Shown: positions 1 to 12,830 of the stretch, one piece after another
Numbering within the stretch: the first letter of the stretch is position 1
Layout: every line of letters starts with the position of its first letter
From: Hyalella azteca
Taxonomy: Eukaryota; Arthropoda; Malacostraca; Amphipoda; Hyalellidae
Direction of reading: 5' to 3'
NCBI RefSeq assembly: GCF_000764305.2
Contig: NW_025937946.1
Location: forward strand, 18,599-82,598
DNA: 64,000 nucleotides
Notes under the pieces: generated by a model
Databases searched by the model: none
Seen by the model: only the letters and a program-made list of their open reading frames with translations
Told to the model about the DNA's origin: nothing
Made by a program: the position numbers and the translations under genes

Positions 1-3000
1 GACACTGTCACAACGAGCCGATCTACTTGAATTATTATGGGCCGACATAACATGATTCCCACTAGACGCATTCATGTCTTGCAGTACTTAAAATTATCGG
101 TGTCATTTTTGACATCCCCGTATAAATAGATGGAGACCGCCTTCAGCGTTTGTTGAAGAATAAAATCTCGAGATGAGAGCCCATTATTTGGATTCTGAGT
201 TGTAGATCGAGCCTCAAAATTAAATTAAAAAATAGCGAAGGACTCTTGATAATTATTAAGCAGATTCCCTTGATTTAGGCTGCATTTTCACTAAGATCTG
301 AACCGGAATGAGTGTGATCAAAATTCATCGCATGAGCTGTACAAAGATCTGTTATCGTTAATGTTGTGGTATGTAACCTTATAAACGGACTTCAGTCACA
401 TTGAGTGTGGAACGAAAAGCATTGATTCCTGTTGTAATATCTTGGGGTTTTATAGAAGCGAAGGACGGTCTTCTTTGGCTGTTCGGAAATGTCGCGGGTT
501 TGATTCCATGATTTGTGCAAAGATGCCTCATTATAGGGCAGGTTTATAATAATAATTTAACCCTCGTAATTTGACAATAAATTGGCTGATTTGTTATTCT
601 TCATACCTTTTAATACTAGTAAATCATGAAAAAGCGTTCATTTGATACCAATTTTATCATTTCATGTCACACGACTGCAGACGAATGGCATTTCAATCGG
701 GCATGACAAATGCGACAATCCATCTCCAGTGATGACAGAATGCGATCTGGCCGAAGTATTGCTTCTCAAATATTTGCCGGAAGTTTTCAACGCAACCCGC
801 ATTATTGCGACCTTAATCGACTTGTGGACAATATCGAGGATTTTTTACCGATATTCCCGTCCACGGACTAATTAATGAGTGGAGAATTCTAATTAAAAAT
901 GCGGAGTCAATCCGGATTGGAAAAATGCAGAGTCAGTTTGCTTCCACAAATCGACTGTCGTACAAATTTTCAGTTGTTAGATTAGAGCTGTAATATCATA
1001 GATGTCTTAATCTTATTTTTATCTGTTGAAATAGGTCTTTTGTTTGCAACAAGTAGATCGTCGACGTAAATTTTTCGCGTTTTCATACGATATTAAATTT
1101 GAATCCCATTCTTTCTCGTGATTTAGTTGGTGTTTTCATTTGAAAACTAATTTCATTTGAATGTCGGTGATTACTTTTATTCTTTGTTATTGAGTTCTGC
1201 ATATTTTTCTATCCATGTATAAGTAATCGTTTAAGTAATTATTGATCAATCATGTAACAAATATTTACAAGTGCGCATGTTAATACTTCTTATTTTTCGC
1301 TCAGTGCCATTTGTCATTCTAATCAATCTCGACTTTTGACATGAACTGCTTGAGTTACTTCCGGCATATGACCCAATAATATCAGAATGTATGAACTAGA
1401 CAGTCACTTCCTGCCGTGCAACATATGATGAGAATTGCGTTCATAGGATCGCTAATTACAGCGAATAAAATTATTATTGATATAACAACATTTTTAGCGC
1501 ATTTTCTCATTTATCTAAGAAATGCACTATTGTGCTCGCCATGTCCGTCTGTCCGTCCGTACGTCCGTCCGTGACTTCACGTTTTCGTCGACCAGAAAAT
1601 GCGCTTTCTGTCACTCACTGCAGTGAGTACCGAGTTATATTTTTTTTATCAAGGCCGTGCGATTCCGCAGTAACTCCGAGGCCTGTACGCGAGCGTCGCT
1701 CCGCCATTTGCTTCAATTCATTTATCAATATCTGCTCGACCCTACAACCTCATAGCGGCCTCCGTGTCTCTCATCCTTCCTTGTATTGAAAATTTTACAT
1801 CTTCATCCGTTAATTTTATAAGTCTATATAAAATATAATCATTTTATTCCTCGAATTCTTAATTTAGTTCGCATGAGCGACGCATTATATACGCATCAGA
1901 TGAACAACTGAATTGCGCTAAAAGTTCAGCTACTTGTTTAACGCTTTTCATGGTGCTATCAAAATCTATGTATTTATTCAACGCTGTATTGAACACACGT
2001 AACATTTTCAAGAAAATAAGGGGCAATTTTTATAATTTACTTTTACTTTCAATTCATGGTTACGTAATCAGAAAATGAATATTTGCTGTCCAAGATTGTA
2101 AATGTCTTATTTATTTAAAATGTACCTCTAACGTTAATTCAAACTAATAAATGTGTTCAGCACTCGTTTCTATTTACAGTTTTTTCTTATTTCAGGTGAG
2201 TAATCAATTTACTGGCGGAAGGAAAGTTCGTTGCTGAAGTTCATCCGCGGGCGCACTATAGGATGATGTGAGTATCTATATATGAGTCGCACTATATATA
2301 GGTTGATGTAGCTAAATCTATATGGTTGATGTAGCTAAAATTTTGTCAACATTTTTTCCCTTGGCTTTCATTTCCACAACAATAATTTATATTTGCTTTG
2401 TTTTCCACTATATTTTCGTAAATTGGAGCCCATGTTTAACCGACGATTTTTTTATAATTTTGGTTCAGATTGAGAGAATTTCTAAGTCTAGAAGCGTGCG
2501 ATGCAGTAACTAATAAGAACATATGTTCTTGTACTGTTTCCGTACATTTTTAGCGGTGAAATGGAGTAAAAAATTGAGTCGTCTACCTTGAATCAACCTA
2601 TTCGTCTTGTGTGGTCGCTTTCATATGATGACGATTAGTCAAGGGTTTTTTTACTTTTGTCTCTCAATTCATTCAATCGGTTTCTTTGTTCAGATTTTTC
2701 TTTAGTAAAAAATGTTTCACACCCCGATTCCTGGTGAAAAACTGATCAGAAACAATCGCAGTTTTTATTTTGCTTTAGATTGAGTGCTATAAATCTCCGT
2801 CGCACTTGCACCCCGTAAATCTGTCACTTGTTCTTATCCTGATTGAATCCAAGTCCGCCTATAGACAATTTCGTGTTCTAGCTACGCGGCACTTAACTAT
2901 TTTCTAAACAATAAGCATTGTATTTATTTCATGATAATTTTGATGAGAAAGTATTCAGAATAATAATTGAATCGTCCAGTTTGGGAAATTATTTCTTAAA

Positions 3001-4149
3001 ATAATTAGGTTTTAAGTTCCGAAATGATTGATAGAATAAGAGAAAAAAAAATTGGTGTATATCTAGCTAGGAACTACACAATCGAAATTATATTAATTTT
3101 AACCGCCTGATACGTGTTCTATAGTAGATCTCTGATAACATGCAATTACCAAGAGATCCATCTGGTTCGATTTGAGCTCATTTATTTCCACTCGAGCGTC
3201 ACGTTACTGTCGAGTGGAAGAGAATTAACGAAGTTATCCCTGAAGCAGATCTGTCACTCAGAAATTACGCTATACCGGACAGCGATGTTAATATGTCCCC
3301 AATGTGCATGTGCATTTGGATGGAAACTTAGGTTTCTTGATGCGAGATGAAATATTAGTGTTCGCTGTAATTTTATTAAAGAAACATTTTCGGGTAACTG
3401 TGCCTCAAAACTGGGGAAATTGTAATTAATTTTTCCGGGTAATTGTGCCTTTAGACTGTAATTGTGACGATTAATTAAGTCCGTAATTGTGAAGGGTAAT
3501 TGTGCTCTTAAATCTGATGGCTTGGTGATTATGTGCTTAACACTTTAAAACTTTTGAAAGGTGAACATTTTAAAATCAATGCTGGCAGGGTTAAAAAATT
3601 CTTATATCGTCTAATATTCCGTTGACTGCAACGAAATTATTCAAAAACGAACTCAAAAACTCTCGTAACGAAGAAATTTGCATACAAGTGCACTTGTCAT
3701 TACTTCTTCGAATAAATATTTATTTATATTTACATAAAGAGGAAGAAAATATTGAATTTTTACATCATTTTTGGGCCAGAATATCCTGTCAATTTATCAA
3801 AAAAGTTAATATCGTTGCACCTTGTGAAATAAGTAAACGTTAAACTCTTTATTTACTTTACTGCCACTAGCTGAGCGCTGTGAGTCAAAAGTAATGAATG
3901 CCATTGACAGGAAAAATCTGTGATATTCTATAGCAACAATTGAATTAATACGAGAGATTTCCAGAAACCTTATCACTGAAGCGTTATGCAATAGACGTAT
4001 TGGGTGCCTAGCTGCTTTTCAACTAAAAGAATAAGCATCGACAATATTAGAGTTTGTACCGAGCTGGGTAATATTCTCGTCATAGTGCTTGTATTTGCAT
4101 TGCAATGGCAGCGATTTGCAGTAAAGGCTGATGAAAATATCTGGATTAT
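1..4149. other. No gene recognised
   Basis: AT-rich sequence with short frames only. Minor items are a twofold GGTTGATGTAGCTAAA repeat near 2300-2338, a hairpin with 10-bp arms TTCCACTCGA/TCGAGTGGAA at 3186-3219, and three or four scattered GGTAATTGTGCCT motifs at 3390-3520. Confidence 0.6.
1542..1574. repeat. Short interrupted TCCG microsatellite
   Basis: Seven or so GTCCGTCC-type steps, interrupted by TCTG and TACG. It opens a GC-richer stretch to about 1770 that carries an 85-codon frame without a recognisable domain. Confidence 0.75.
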
Positions 4150-4478
4150 GTTCTATCCGCTGTGAGATTTGCATCACAGAGCTTGCTGCAATTTTTTAGC
4201 ACAGCGCACGATGCAATTTCGAAGAACAACAGCGCATGGTTCGCAGCACGAGTACGAAGCACGTTATGCAATTTCGAATGACTGTGCATGATGCGATTTC
4301 GAAGCACAGAGCATAATACAATTTTGATTCACAGAGTATGAAGCAGTTTTGAAGCACAGCGCCTAATGCTATACCGAAGCACAGCATATGAAGCAATTTT
4401 GAAGCACATATGGCTTGATGTAATTCCGAAGCACATGGCTTGATGCAATTCTGAAGAACAGCGCAAGATGCATTTAAG
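4150..4478. repeat. Degenerate ~26-bp minisatellite
   Basis: A motif resembling GATGCAATTTCGAAGCACAG recurs about nine to twelve times at spacings of roughly 24-29 bp, for example near 4210, 4265, 4289, 4341, 4390, 4417 and 4442. Units have diverged, so the array is old. A 165-codon minus-strand frame (4196-4693) runs across it and has no recognisable domain. Confidence 0.75.
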
Positions 4479-4642
4479 TAGAAAAAGTTCTCGAATTTCC
4501 AGCAATTGCAGTACTGCAGATGCAGCACTTCAATTTCTTTTCTATTAAATGATGCATAATTTGTTTGATTTGAGGAGAGGAATCTTCCAATGAGATCTTC
4601 CAGGACGACTTGATGCGTTCTTCCCAGCAATCCTTTACCGTT

Positions 4643-4788
4643 CGCCTCTGCCCTTAATACCATGAGCGAGAAGCAAGCAATATCATGCGTCATCTTGCCA
4701 TTTATACGCCTCTGCCCTTAATACCATGAGCGAGAAGCAAGCAATGTCATGCGTCATCTTGCCATTTGTACGCTTCTGCCCTTAAGTG
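4643..4788. repeat. 64-bp tandem repeat, about 2.3 copies
   Basis: Units begin with CGCCTCTGCCCTTAA at 4643, 4707 and 4771 (third copy CGCTTCTG, truncated after about 18 bp). The first two copies differ at only a few positions. Confidence 0.93.
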
Positions 4789-4950
4789 GAGCGTCTGGCC
4801 AAAATTTTATCTCGGCTATATACAGACGGATCACTTTGAAACGTGGTACACATGTAAAACCGAAAAATAGACAGCTTTTATTCATGTCAATTTTCAAAAA
4901 ATGAAAGATAACGTGAAATTCTTAGAAAACGACCAAAAAATGGGGTACTG

Positions 4951-5261
4951 TAGAAATCTATCTCCTCCTAGAGTTTTGAAGTTAAAGCAATGAGACATAA
5001 ACCATTCGATTCGCAATTAAATTATCTATCGATGCAACGTAGCGTTTTTTGAATTTCGAATTTTTTGTGGATGTGGGAGCATTTTTCCCAAAATTTTCGA
5101 AATTTTTTCGATTTTTCCCTGTTTCCCCCCCTTTTTCCAGAATATTTTCAAAACTATAGTGATTTTCGAAAAAAAGCTACGTTGCATCGATAGATATTTT
5201 AATTGCGAATCGAATGGTATATCTCCCTTTGCTGTAGCTTCAAAACTCTAGGAGGAGATAG
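4951..5261. mobile_element. Long foldback inverted repeat, possible non-autonomous element
   Basis: The left arm, 4951-5043, is an imperfect reverse complement of the right arm, 5176-5261. The innermost 20 bases of each arm pair exactly (GCTACGTTGCATCGATAGAT on the right arm), and the outer ends pair through GGAGGAGATAG. About 86-93 bp pair, with mismatches mainly in the middle. The 132-bp loop is AT-rich with C- and T-runs. Such foldbacks are typical of MITE or Foldback-type elements without coding capacity, or of a locally inverted duplication. I found no clear target duplication, so element borders are uncertain and may extend to about 4790 and 5280. Confidence 0.7.
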
Positions 5262-5289
5262 GTTTGCCGTGACAATAAGTTAACTTTTC

Positions 5290-6450
5290 AGGACAGCGCG
5301 ACTAAGCCCCGCGCGCATTGAAATAGCCACACAATGCAGCTGATATAGTCCGATTATTCATTCATTGGTGTTAATTGTAAGTATTGTTGTTCGTCCTCTA
5401 GGGCACAGCGGAGTCCTTCTCCTCTCGCGACTCCTCTCATTACGTCGCTACTCTCATTATTGCCCTCAACTCTTATGCGCCTCTCGGCTTAATAGTTAGC
5501 ATATTTGGACTTGTAAAGAACTTTTGTTTATTAAAAATAATAATGTTGAACGTTTCTTGAACATTGAGATAACAATCTCAAAGTAATAATATTCATATCA
5601 GTTCTTTTGTCATTGAGATTTCAAATCAGGAAGTGTCCGTGAATCACCTCGTAATTCTCTAGAAGCATTTAAACCTTCCAGATTGTCTCGTTCCGACAAA
5701 CTCTTTGAGCGTCTTTAACTTAATAGTTCTCTTGACAATGATTCATTAGCTGCGTTCAATATGCTCGGAAACAAAATTTATTATCGCCCGACATTACTAG
5801 CATTCATCCTCCTCTGTTGTTCTCCTTAATTAGCCCCCATTTATCCTCGAAACTCAATTTCATATTGCAACATGCACATTGCACAGGTACTAAGTAATGT
5901 AACCACATGTTTAGGTTAAGGGCCGCTTAGCCGAACGTCGAGGAATAGGGTTACCAATAATAATCAATTGAGTCGGTCATAAATAATATCATTCAATTGC
6001 CATTGAATTCTCTTGTTCTCGTTTGATTCTTCCACACGAACGGTGAGTGTGAATACAACCTTAGAGATTAAAATTTTTCGATCGACAGCAATGGTATGAT
6101 TTCTTTTTTAACAGCCTGGATATTAAATGTAGCTATTCTTTTAAAAATATCTAAAATTAAATTAGCTTGCGATATTTTCCCCTCTGTCAGATTTTGCCAA
6201 ATTGCTTGCCTGCTAATGAATATTTTCTTGCACAATTGATGCAAGTATGCTAAACACGAACGGAAATATATTTCCGTCATCATTATTCCTGGGAAATTCG
6301 CATCTCTGAAAGACACGAGTTGAGAGATCATATGTACATTGCCGTCTACGCGACGTCGTCATGCGTATTATGAAGCCTATCTCGTCTTGATGGGATTGTA
6401 GCCCCGCGGTGCAGTTGATACACAAGCTCAGAATGCTGAAGAAATTCAGA
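5290..6450. other. No gene recognised
   Basis: Plain sequence, moderately GC-richer at 5280-5480. Overlapping minus-strand frames at 6068-6717 have no known domain and are not supported by homology I can recognise. Confidence 0.6.
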
Positions 6451-6452
6451 GT

Positions 6453-9400
6453 TCATGGAACGTGAGGATTGCTGTAGGTTTTTTAATAGAAAAGAACAGT
6501 TTTTTAGATTATACTTGCTTAATATAACATTGAGATAATACAGCAAGAATATACCGTGTAGGCTCTTCAGTGATCGTGTTATTATGCATGATTTATAAGG
6601 AAAAAAGCAGAAAAATAGGTTAAGATTTATTAATTTTAATCTAACATGGAAATGAATTTTACGATTTACAAGTAAGTTTTGGCCAAAGTCTTCAAAAACA
6701 TCTTCAGATTGCATCAAAAGACCACGTATCAGATTATCAAACGAATCTGTAACGGAAACAAGTAACGGTTAAGCAGACGTTCAGTGAGAACATTAGTAAA
6801 GTCATTTACTGTTGATGAACAAATGTCAATGTAAATGAAGCAGACCAATTTTGACTACGCGTGCGGCATTTGTAAGTTAAGCAGCATGCTATTTTATTGT
6901 TTTATTGTATTATTTCTCTCCACATGAAAATTCCACTAGAACCGCAGCCCCAAATTTTTCTGTTCAAAACCATACTGTTATTACTGTGTGAATTGGTAAC
7001 GCAACCTGTAAAATATCTTCATTTGTGAAATACTTTCTTTTCTTAAAAAAAACTGTGTTCAACATAATTATCAAGAGGCATTCTGGGGTTTTAATTCTGT
7101 TTGTCTTACGTGAACTTCATTTTACCTACTGGCTTAAAATTTGTTCAGTTCTTGTCGTGTATCCTGAAATTTTTCTAACATTTCCATAAGGAGCAAAGTA
7201 TCATCTGAAATTGAGTTATATATTAACCCAGACTTGTCTTTCTCCCGCCTCCTGCACTAAATGATTCAATAAACATGACGTTCAAAGAGCGAAGTCGCTG
7301 TCGAGCTCGCAGATCAAATCACCTGCCCGATGAAGTCTCCCGCCCAACCAATAAAGTCTTTAACAAAAAAACGGCGTTTCACGGGACCAAATTTGCATGT
7401 CAATCGCTGGTAGTTTCCTGAGAATATCACTGAGATATCAAATATTTAAATTTCATGCCTGATCATGTAGTTGAATGAATATGTAATACCAAAAAAAAGT
7501 TACAAATCGCGTATTCTCGTTTGATTTTGAATTTTTCCGTCTCATACGCTTGTCTTAATTAACTAACTTTGATTCAGATTTTGACATAACCAGCGTCTTT
7601 TCTTACACCTAGATTTTAACTCGTTTTTCGATATTTGGGATAGTGACGATGCACTGCTCTTTGGTGGATGCATCCTTAATTAAATTACGCCTTCGATTCT
7701 TAATATATTCTCGGGCCCCGACATGCAAGCGAAGAACGTCCTTCGCCTCCTCTAAATTTCGAACAACAAATATTCGAGATTTCCTAGAATAGAACCACTT
7801 TTCTGTTCGTGAGAATTTCGGGAAAGCGTTTGTTTTATAAATCTTTTATTCTGTAACAATTAACCCTGCGAAAAAGCTACAATCCAGTTTAAGAAATAGA
7901 AGCATAAAAAGGCGATATTGTGAAGACATCAATTTACTTATAACCTTGTTTTGTTAGATTATTAATTAACATCTATCCTGAATAATTAAGAATGGTTTAA
8001 AATTGTTATACATCAAATTGTGAAACCTCCTGACGTCATTAGCTGAAGTTTCCTTTCATTAAAAAATGTTTGATGATCTAATGATTTTGCTTAAAACTTC
8101 ATGTTGCCTATTTTTATTTATTTATCATTTTTTGTACCCCTATATCAAGGGAAAGCATCAAGTTTCAGAAGTTAATACATGTTTCTTTTGAAAGCATTAT
8201 TGTCCTGTACCCTAACAAGTCATGCGTTCACAGGGGCATAGAACAACGAGTTACTAGTATCTCGTGATTGGATGAATTATTTCATGATCAGAATACCGTG
8301 AATGCCGAACGCCTCTTCTTGCATGCTAGTTTTAACAGCTTCTTCAACTTGTTATTGAATAATTCTTCATTTCCGGTTGGATGCGTTTTAGGCTAAATCA
8401 ATAGTGGAATTTCGAAGCTCGCTGCTATTTCTACGACAAATGCTTGGCACAGCGAATTTTAGTCTCAACTCCTGCACCAATTTGAATCGTTCAATTCCGC
8501 TTGAAAATTTCTTACATGTGACTGCGAGTTTGAATAGAAAATAAAACTCTTAGAAAATGAAATCCTAACATTTAAAAGAAATATTGGATTCTGACTGCTC
8601 TGAAATCTCCGCGTATGCAAACGTATGACTGCTGCAATAAATGGTTCCTCTCTCTGGCGGCTCAAATTGATCACAAAAAATTAACACACCATGCGCATTA
8701 ATTATGCAGTCATGGCCTAATTAAATAATTGATACCGTGCAATTTTTCTGATTAAAACGTTTGGAAATTAAAATTTTGCACCAAACAATTATTTGAAGTG
8801 TAAAATGAATACGAAGGAGAATATATACCTCAAAGTATTTATTCCGATTCTAGTCCGAGCCGAATTCAAAACTGATTTTTCTTAGTTTGATTGAGGAAAA
8901 TATCATTCAAAAAGAATTGAAATTTTAATAGTGGATTGCAATCTCATAAATTCAAATCGGTGTTATTTTCAAATAAATGCTCACACAAGTGGCTAAAATT
9001 GAAGCATCGAGGCTATTAACACATAAACGGAAATATTTGTTGAATTGTCAAAAATTTCTTCCTTGTCTATTCGCTTCTCTATTAAATTTCTACATGGCGA
9101 TTATCAATTACATCTCATTGAATCCTTAATGATTTAGTCAAGTTTTTATTATGGGGGCAAACAATAGAGGTGAGACACAGTTACCGTTGATCAAAATAGC
9201 TCCGGCTGGACAGTGATGGCAGTTTACGCTTCATTGGGTGACAAGTTATGACGTTTCTTCAAGAGAATAAGGAGCACGAGGAAATTTCCAGATTTTCAGT
9301 TTCGCATTCAGTTTGAGGTTTCAACCTTGCAAAGAATTTACCGCTTCATCGCCGTTTCCTTCCACGTCGATCTCTTTCCGTAGAACTCTGCCAATTAGTT

Positions 9401-9896
9401 ATTTATACTCGTTCAATAGTTAAGCTCGCATGTTACTTTATTTTTCTTCTTGCCACATATAATCCACGGTTCATAATTTTATTAACGGAATTATGGTAAA
9501 AATTGTGATGTCAGACACTGTGAATGGAAAACTTCTCCTTGAACAAACGAACTAATCAGATGTAAGGCTGAAAAATGCGTTCAATTTTAGAAATAAACAT
9601 TTTTATGCTCCTGCAGTGGGTAACGAACAGCAGCACGATGCAAAATAGAGCGCTTTCTGCATTACTGATAAGCGAGGCGCAGTATCGCTCCATTCACCCT
9701 CCCCTAGAGTATCCGACAAAGTAAAAAATTGGTAGAGTAAATTTACAGTTGGAGAGCTTGGTGAGAATTATGGCGGCAGCGCTTCAAATGGTTTCCAATA
9801 ATGACAATATGACTATGTCAATGGCAATTACATCAATAATTATGTTTTTTTGTTCACAGCATCTTTGCTCAACTTGACATTCGGGTTTTGATGGAA
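6453..9896 (+). repeat. Segmental duplication, copy 1
   Basis: This segment aligns in direct orientation with 16183-19524, beginning with the shared GTTCATGGAACGTGAGGATT. Copy 1 has extra stretches of roughly 370 bp (about 6530-6880) and about 115 bp (about 7675-7790), and lacks about 340 bp present in copy 2 after the shared GAGTAT near 9711. Divergence is uneven: 8520-8670 and 7285-7370 are almost identical to copy 2, while other parts carry many changes. I see no coding gene; the similar short frames in both copies (near 8465-8674 and 17778-17975, minus strand) are best explained by the nucleotide identity. It may be a local duplication or two copies of an old unrecognised mobile element. 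No terminal repeats or target duplications were found. Confidence 0.9.
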
Positions 9897-9899
9897 GTG

Positions 9900-12480
9900 A
9901 AGTTATGAATTTTGTGCTCCGTAGGTGAGGAATGCGGAACCTCATCGCAGAAGCTCGTGCTGCTGGAATTAGTTTTCTTTCTGACGCGTTCTTCAGTTCA
10001 TTTTTTTATTAATGGTTGCAAAAAGAAAATGTTGTAGCGATGTAAGAGATGATAGAAATAAACTTTACAGCACTATTTTGTCTCGAAAGGAATGCTAGCA
10101 AGCATATACAGGTAGAAATTCGACGAAATATTTGATAGTTCTTGTAAAAAAACTCCATGTAAAATAAAATAATATTTGTGCATTGTTTATCGATACGATA
10201 AATTTTCCTGTGTGTTGCTCTAGGTGTAAGGTTTGTTGGAATATGTTGCATAGCGTTGAGTCTCCAGTCGCTGAAAAGTAATTTTGTAAAATTCCAAAGT
10301 GAACATGTAACTTTTTTTGGTACATCTTTGGGCTATCTTGTTTTGGAATTTCATCCTCAGACACAATTTTTCATGTTAGTTTTTCCAGAGACCAGTTACT
10401 ACTAAGTTAAAATATTTCAGGGAAGATACTGTTTATTTTTGTCACAAGTCACTTTGTTGTTTACGACAAAAGGCGAAGCGGCGCTCTGGCCCGAGTTGTC
10501 TACAGTTAATCTCGAGACGTCAGTCGCTCCCTGCTGAATGGCCTTTTTATCTGCCGTAACTTCTGCTAGCGTAAATTGTGAGCCTACTTGAGTTAGAATT
10601 AAACTTATATTCATTTGCGTCTTCTTGCCGATACTCGAGTACATAATTTTAAAGTCAAGTATGTGTAGACCTTCATGAAAGTGTCGGTGTCGAGGAATTT
10701 ATTCTGAAATATTTTTAGTGAATTTCTGAAAATTTTCCTTATTTTAGATATTTATTCGATGTTTTTTTAGATATTCGAAGCTCTTGTCTAGAACGTATGC
10801 TTAAATTGAACAATGTAAACCAAATTATATATACCGAAGTTTCGAAAATTCAAGCCATTTTCATTATTTCTTTGCTTTCACTTTTGTTTCATTTCCAACC
10901 GTATATACCGATATTTATACTAGGAAAATCCCAGTTAATATTAGCACACAATATGTGTTCAATGCTGTTATGCCTCTAATTAATTATTTCCATTAGGCAG
11001 ATTGCTCCGGTTATTGGAGCGATTTTATCTTTTATTGTTAATGCACGCTAATGAGCATCGAATTTTTGTACTAAATGCGCGACTCGTTTTCCCTTCTGTG
11101 TTTGATTTCAGAATATCAAACATATCCTGCTGAATAATATTTCAGTGATTTAGGCTTATATTTACACGCTTCAAAGCGGTGGCCAAACACTGTTTATGCA
11201 ACTTCTATGAGACAGCAAGAGTAAATACTTAGGTAACTGCGCCTCTTTAATTTTGAATTGCAAGTAAAATTAAAGGAAACACGCCAATATTCAAGCGTTT
11301 TTACTAGTCAATTCAATAAGTCATTTATTTTTAATCGAGAATGAATTGATAGTTGCCTCACTATAATTCAGTGACGAAGATTATTGTTGACATCTAAATA
11401 ACAATGGTTACAACAGCGCTTAAACTTGCGCCAGGTCATCGTACTCCTTTACTAAAAATATTCGCATCATCAGTTTTATAAATCGTAAATTAACCATGTA
11501 TTATCAAGTGAAAAAAATGCCAAGTATATCCACAATTATTTTTTCCATAACTTTAATTTATTTTTGAAGTATTCCAAGCTTAATGTAACTATAAGCGTTA
11601 TTCTATATAAGCGAAATTTATTATTTTAGCCGAAATTCCAAAATCCTTAGATCTGGAGAACTTGAGATGGAGCCTTTAATTTAATTCACTTTTTGATATT
11701 CTTTTTGCTTTAAAATTACTTTCCTGTTGCCTGCAACACGTTTTGACAATAAATTGAGATAGAAGTGTGCAATTGGAATGAGATATCTGGGACCAAAGAA
11801 ATAAACCTTCTATTTAATTATGACTTCAAAGTTTCATACTTCCGACCAAAAATTTACATACAAAAAAGCATGTTGCTCGGGCAACATGCTTTTTTCCACC
11901 ATTCCAATGCTTTAGGTTATGGATGAGGAATATGGTTTGTCCCTCTTCGACTCGGTCCATTTCTGCAAAGTAATTTGATAGAATAGTTTTCGCTGATGCT
12001 AAATCTTAATACGAAAGTATTGAAAATTTGTTTGTCATTTCTAACTATTAAGTGATCTCTCGATCACATTAAGTGATCGAGAACTTATCGCATTATTTTC
12101 ATTTTTGCACCAAAAAATTTTCAATTTGTAGATTAGACAAATTAGTTATTTTATTCCGCTCTAAAGCTACAGCGCAACATGTTATGGAAGTAGTAGTTTT
12201 GTCATTTTATTCTTTCGTGAAATTTGAATGGCAGCGCCTCGATTTGCGTACCTAAGCCGAACGCTTGCTTATAACACGGGTAGCCAACACGTACAGAAGT
12301 TTGAGTACATTGCTGAAGCTCTTCCCTGGATCCTGGAATTGCTGGCATTTCAAAAGACTTAGGAAAGCGCCCTCATTTTGTGCAGCGCTGTTCCCCTCCG
12401 ACGTTTATGTGCAGATTGCGTTCATTGCCAGGGCCGCGGCTCCATTGAAGACCGCCTCTCACTACAGCGCCTGCAGCCAA
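9900..12480. other. No gene recognised
   Basis: Mostly AT-rich. A higher-complexity patch at 10450-10640 carries a 75-codon minus-strand frame without a recognised domain. A hairpin with 10-bp arms TCTCGATCAC/GTGATCGAGA lies at 12058-12082. 12240-12480 is GC-rich and leads into the 82-bp array. Confidence 0.6.
11862..11895. other. Perfect hairpin, 15-bp stem and 4-nt loop
   Basis: AAAAAAGCATGTTGC pairs with GCAACATGCTTTTTT around the loop TCGG. It has the form of a bacterial intrinsic terminator, but no bacterial gene is nearby, so that reading does not apply. The stem is too short for a typical microRNA precursor. Confidence 0.9.
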
Positions 12481-12482
12481 AC

Positions 12483-12830
12483 TTTTAGATATAACTTTTG
12501 ACTGCAGCCAACGCAATACCGGCAACTGCCTTGGCTCGAGATGCCGGCAAATACCAGAGCTGGCTTTTAGATATAACTTTTGACTGCAGCCAACGCACTA
12601 CCGGCAACTGTCTTGGCTCGAGATGCTGGCAAATACCAGAGCTGGCTTTTAGATATAACTTTTGACTGCAGCCAACGCACTACCGGCAACTGCCTTGGCT
12701 CGAAATGCTCGAAAATACCAGAGCTGGCTTTTAGATATAACTTTTGACTGCAGCCAACGCACTACCGGCAACTGCCTTGGCTCGAGATGCTGGAAAATAC
12801 TAGAGCTGACTTTTAGATATAACTTTTGAT
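12483..12830. repeat. 82-bp minisatellite, about 4.2 copies
   Basis: The phrase TTTTAGATATAACTTTTGA recurs at 12483, 12565, 12647, 12729 and 12811, exactly 82 bp apart. Units are nearly identical and include ACTGCAGCCAACGCACTACC and CTTGGCTCGAGATGC. The array is GC-richer than its surroundings. The stretch just upstream (12240-12480) is also GC-rich but not clearly repeated. Confidence 0.96.

Noticed and set aside
4196..4693. 165-codon minus-strand frame
   Set aside because: It runs through a degenerate tandem array and shows no domain; the length is explained by repeated stop-free units.
11862..11895. Rho-independent terminator
   Set aside because: Hairpin plus T run fits the form, but the setting is a eukaryotic genome with no adjacent bacterial gene.
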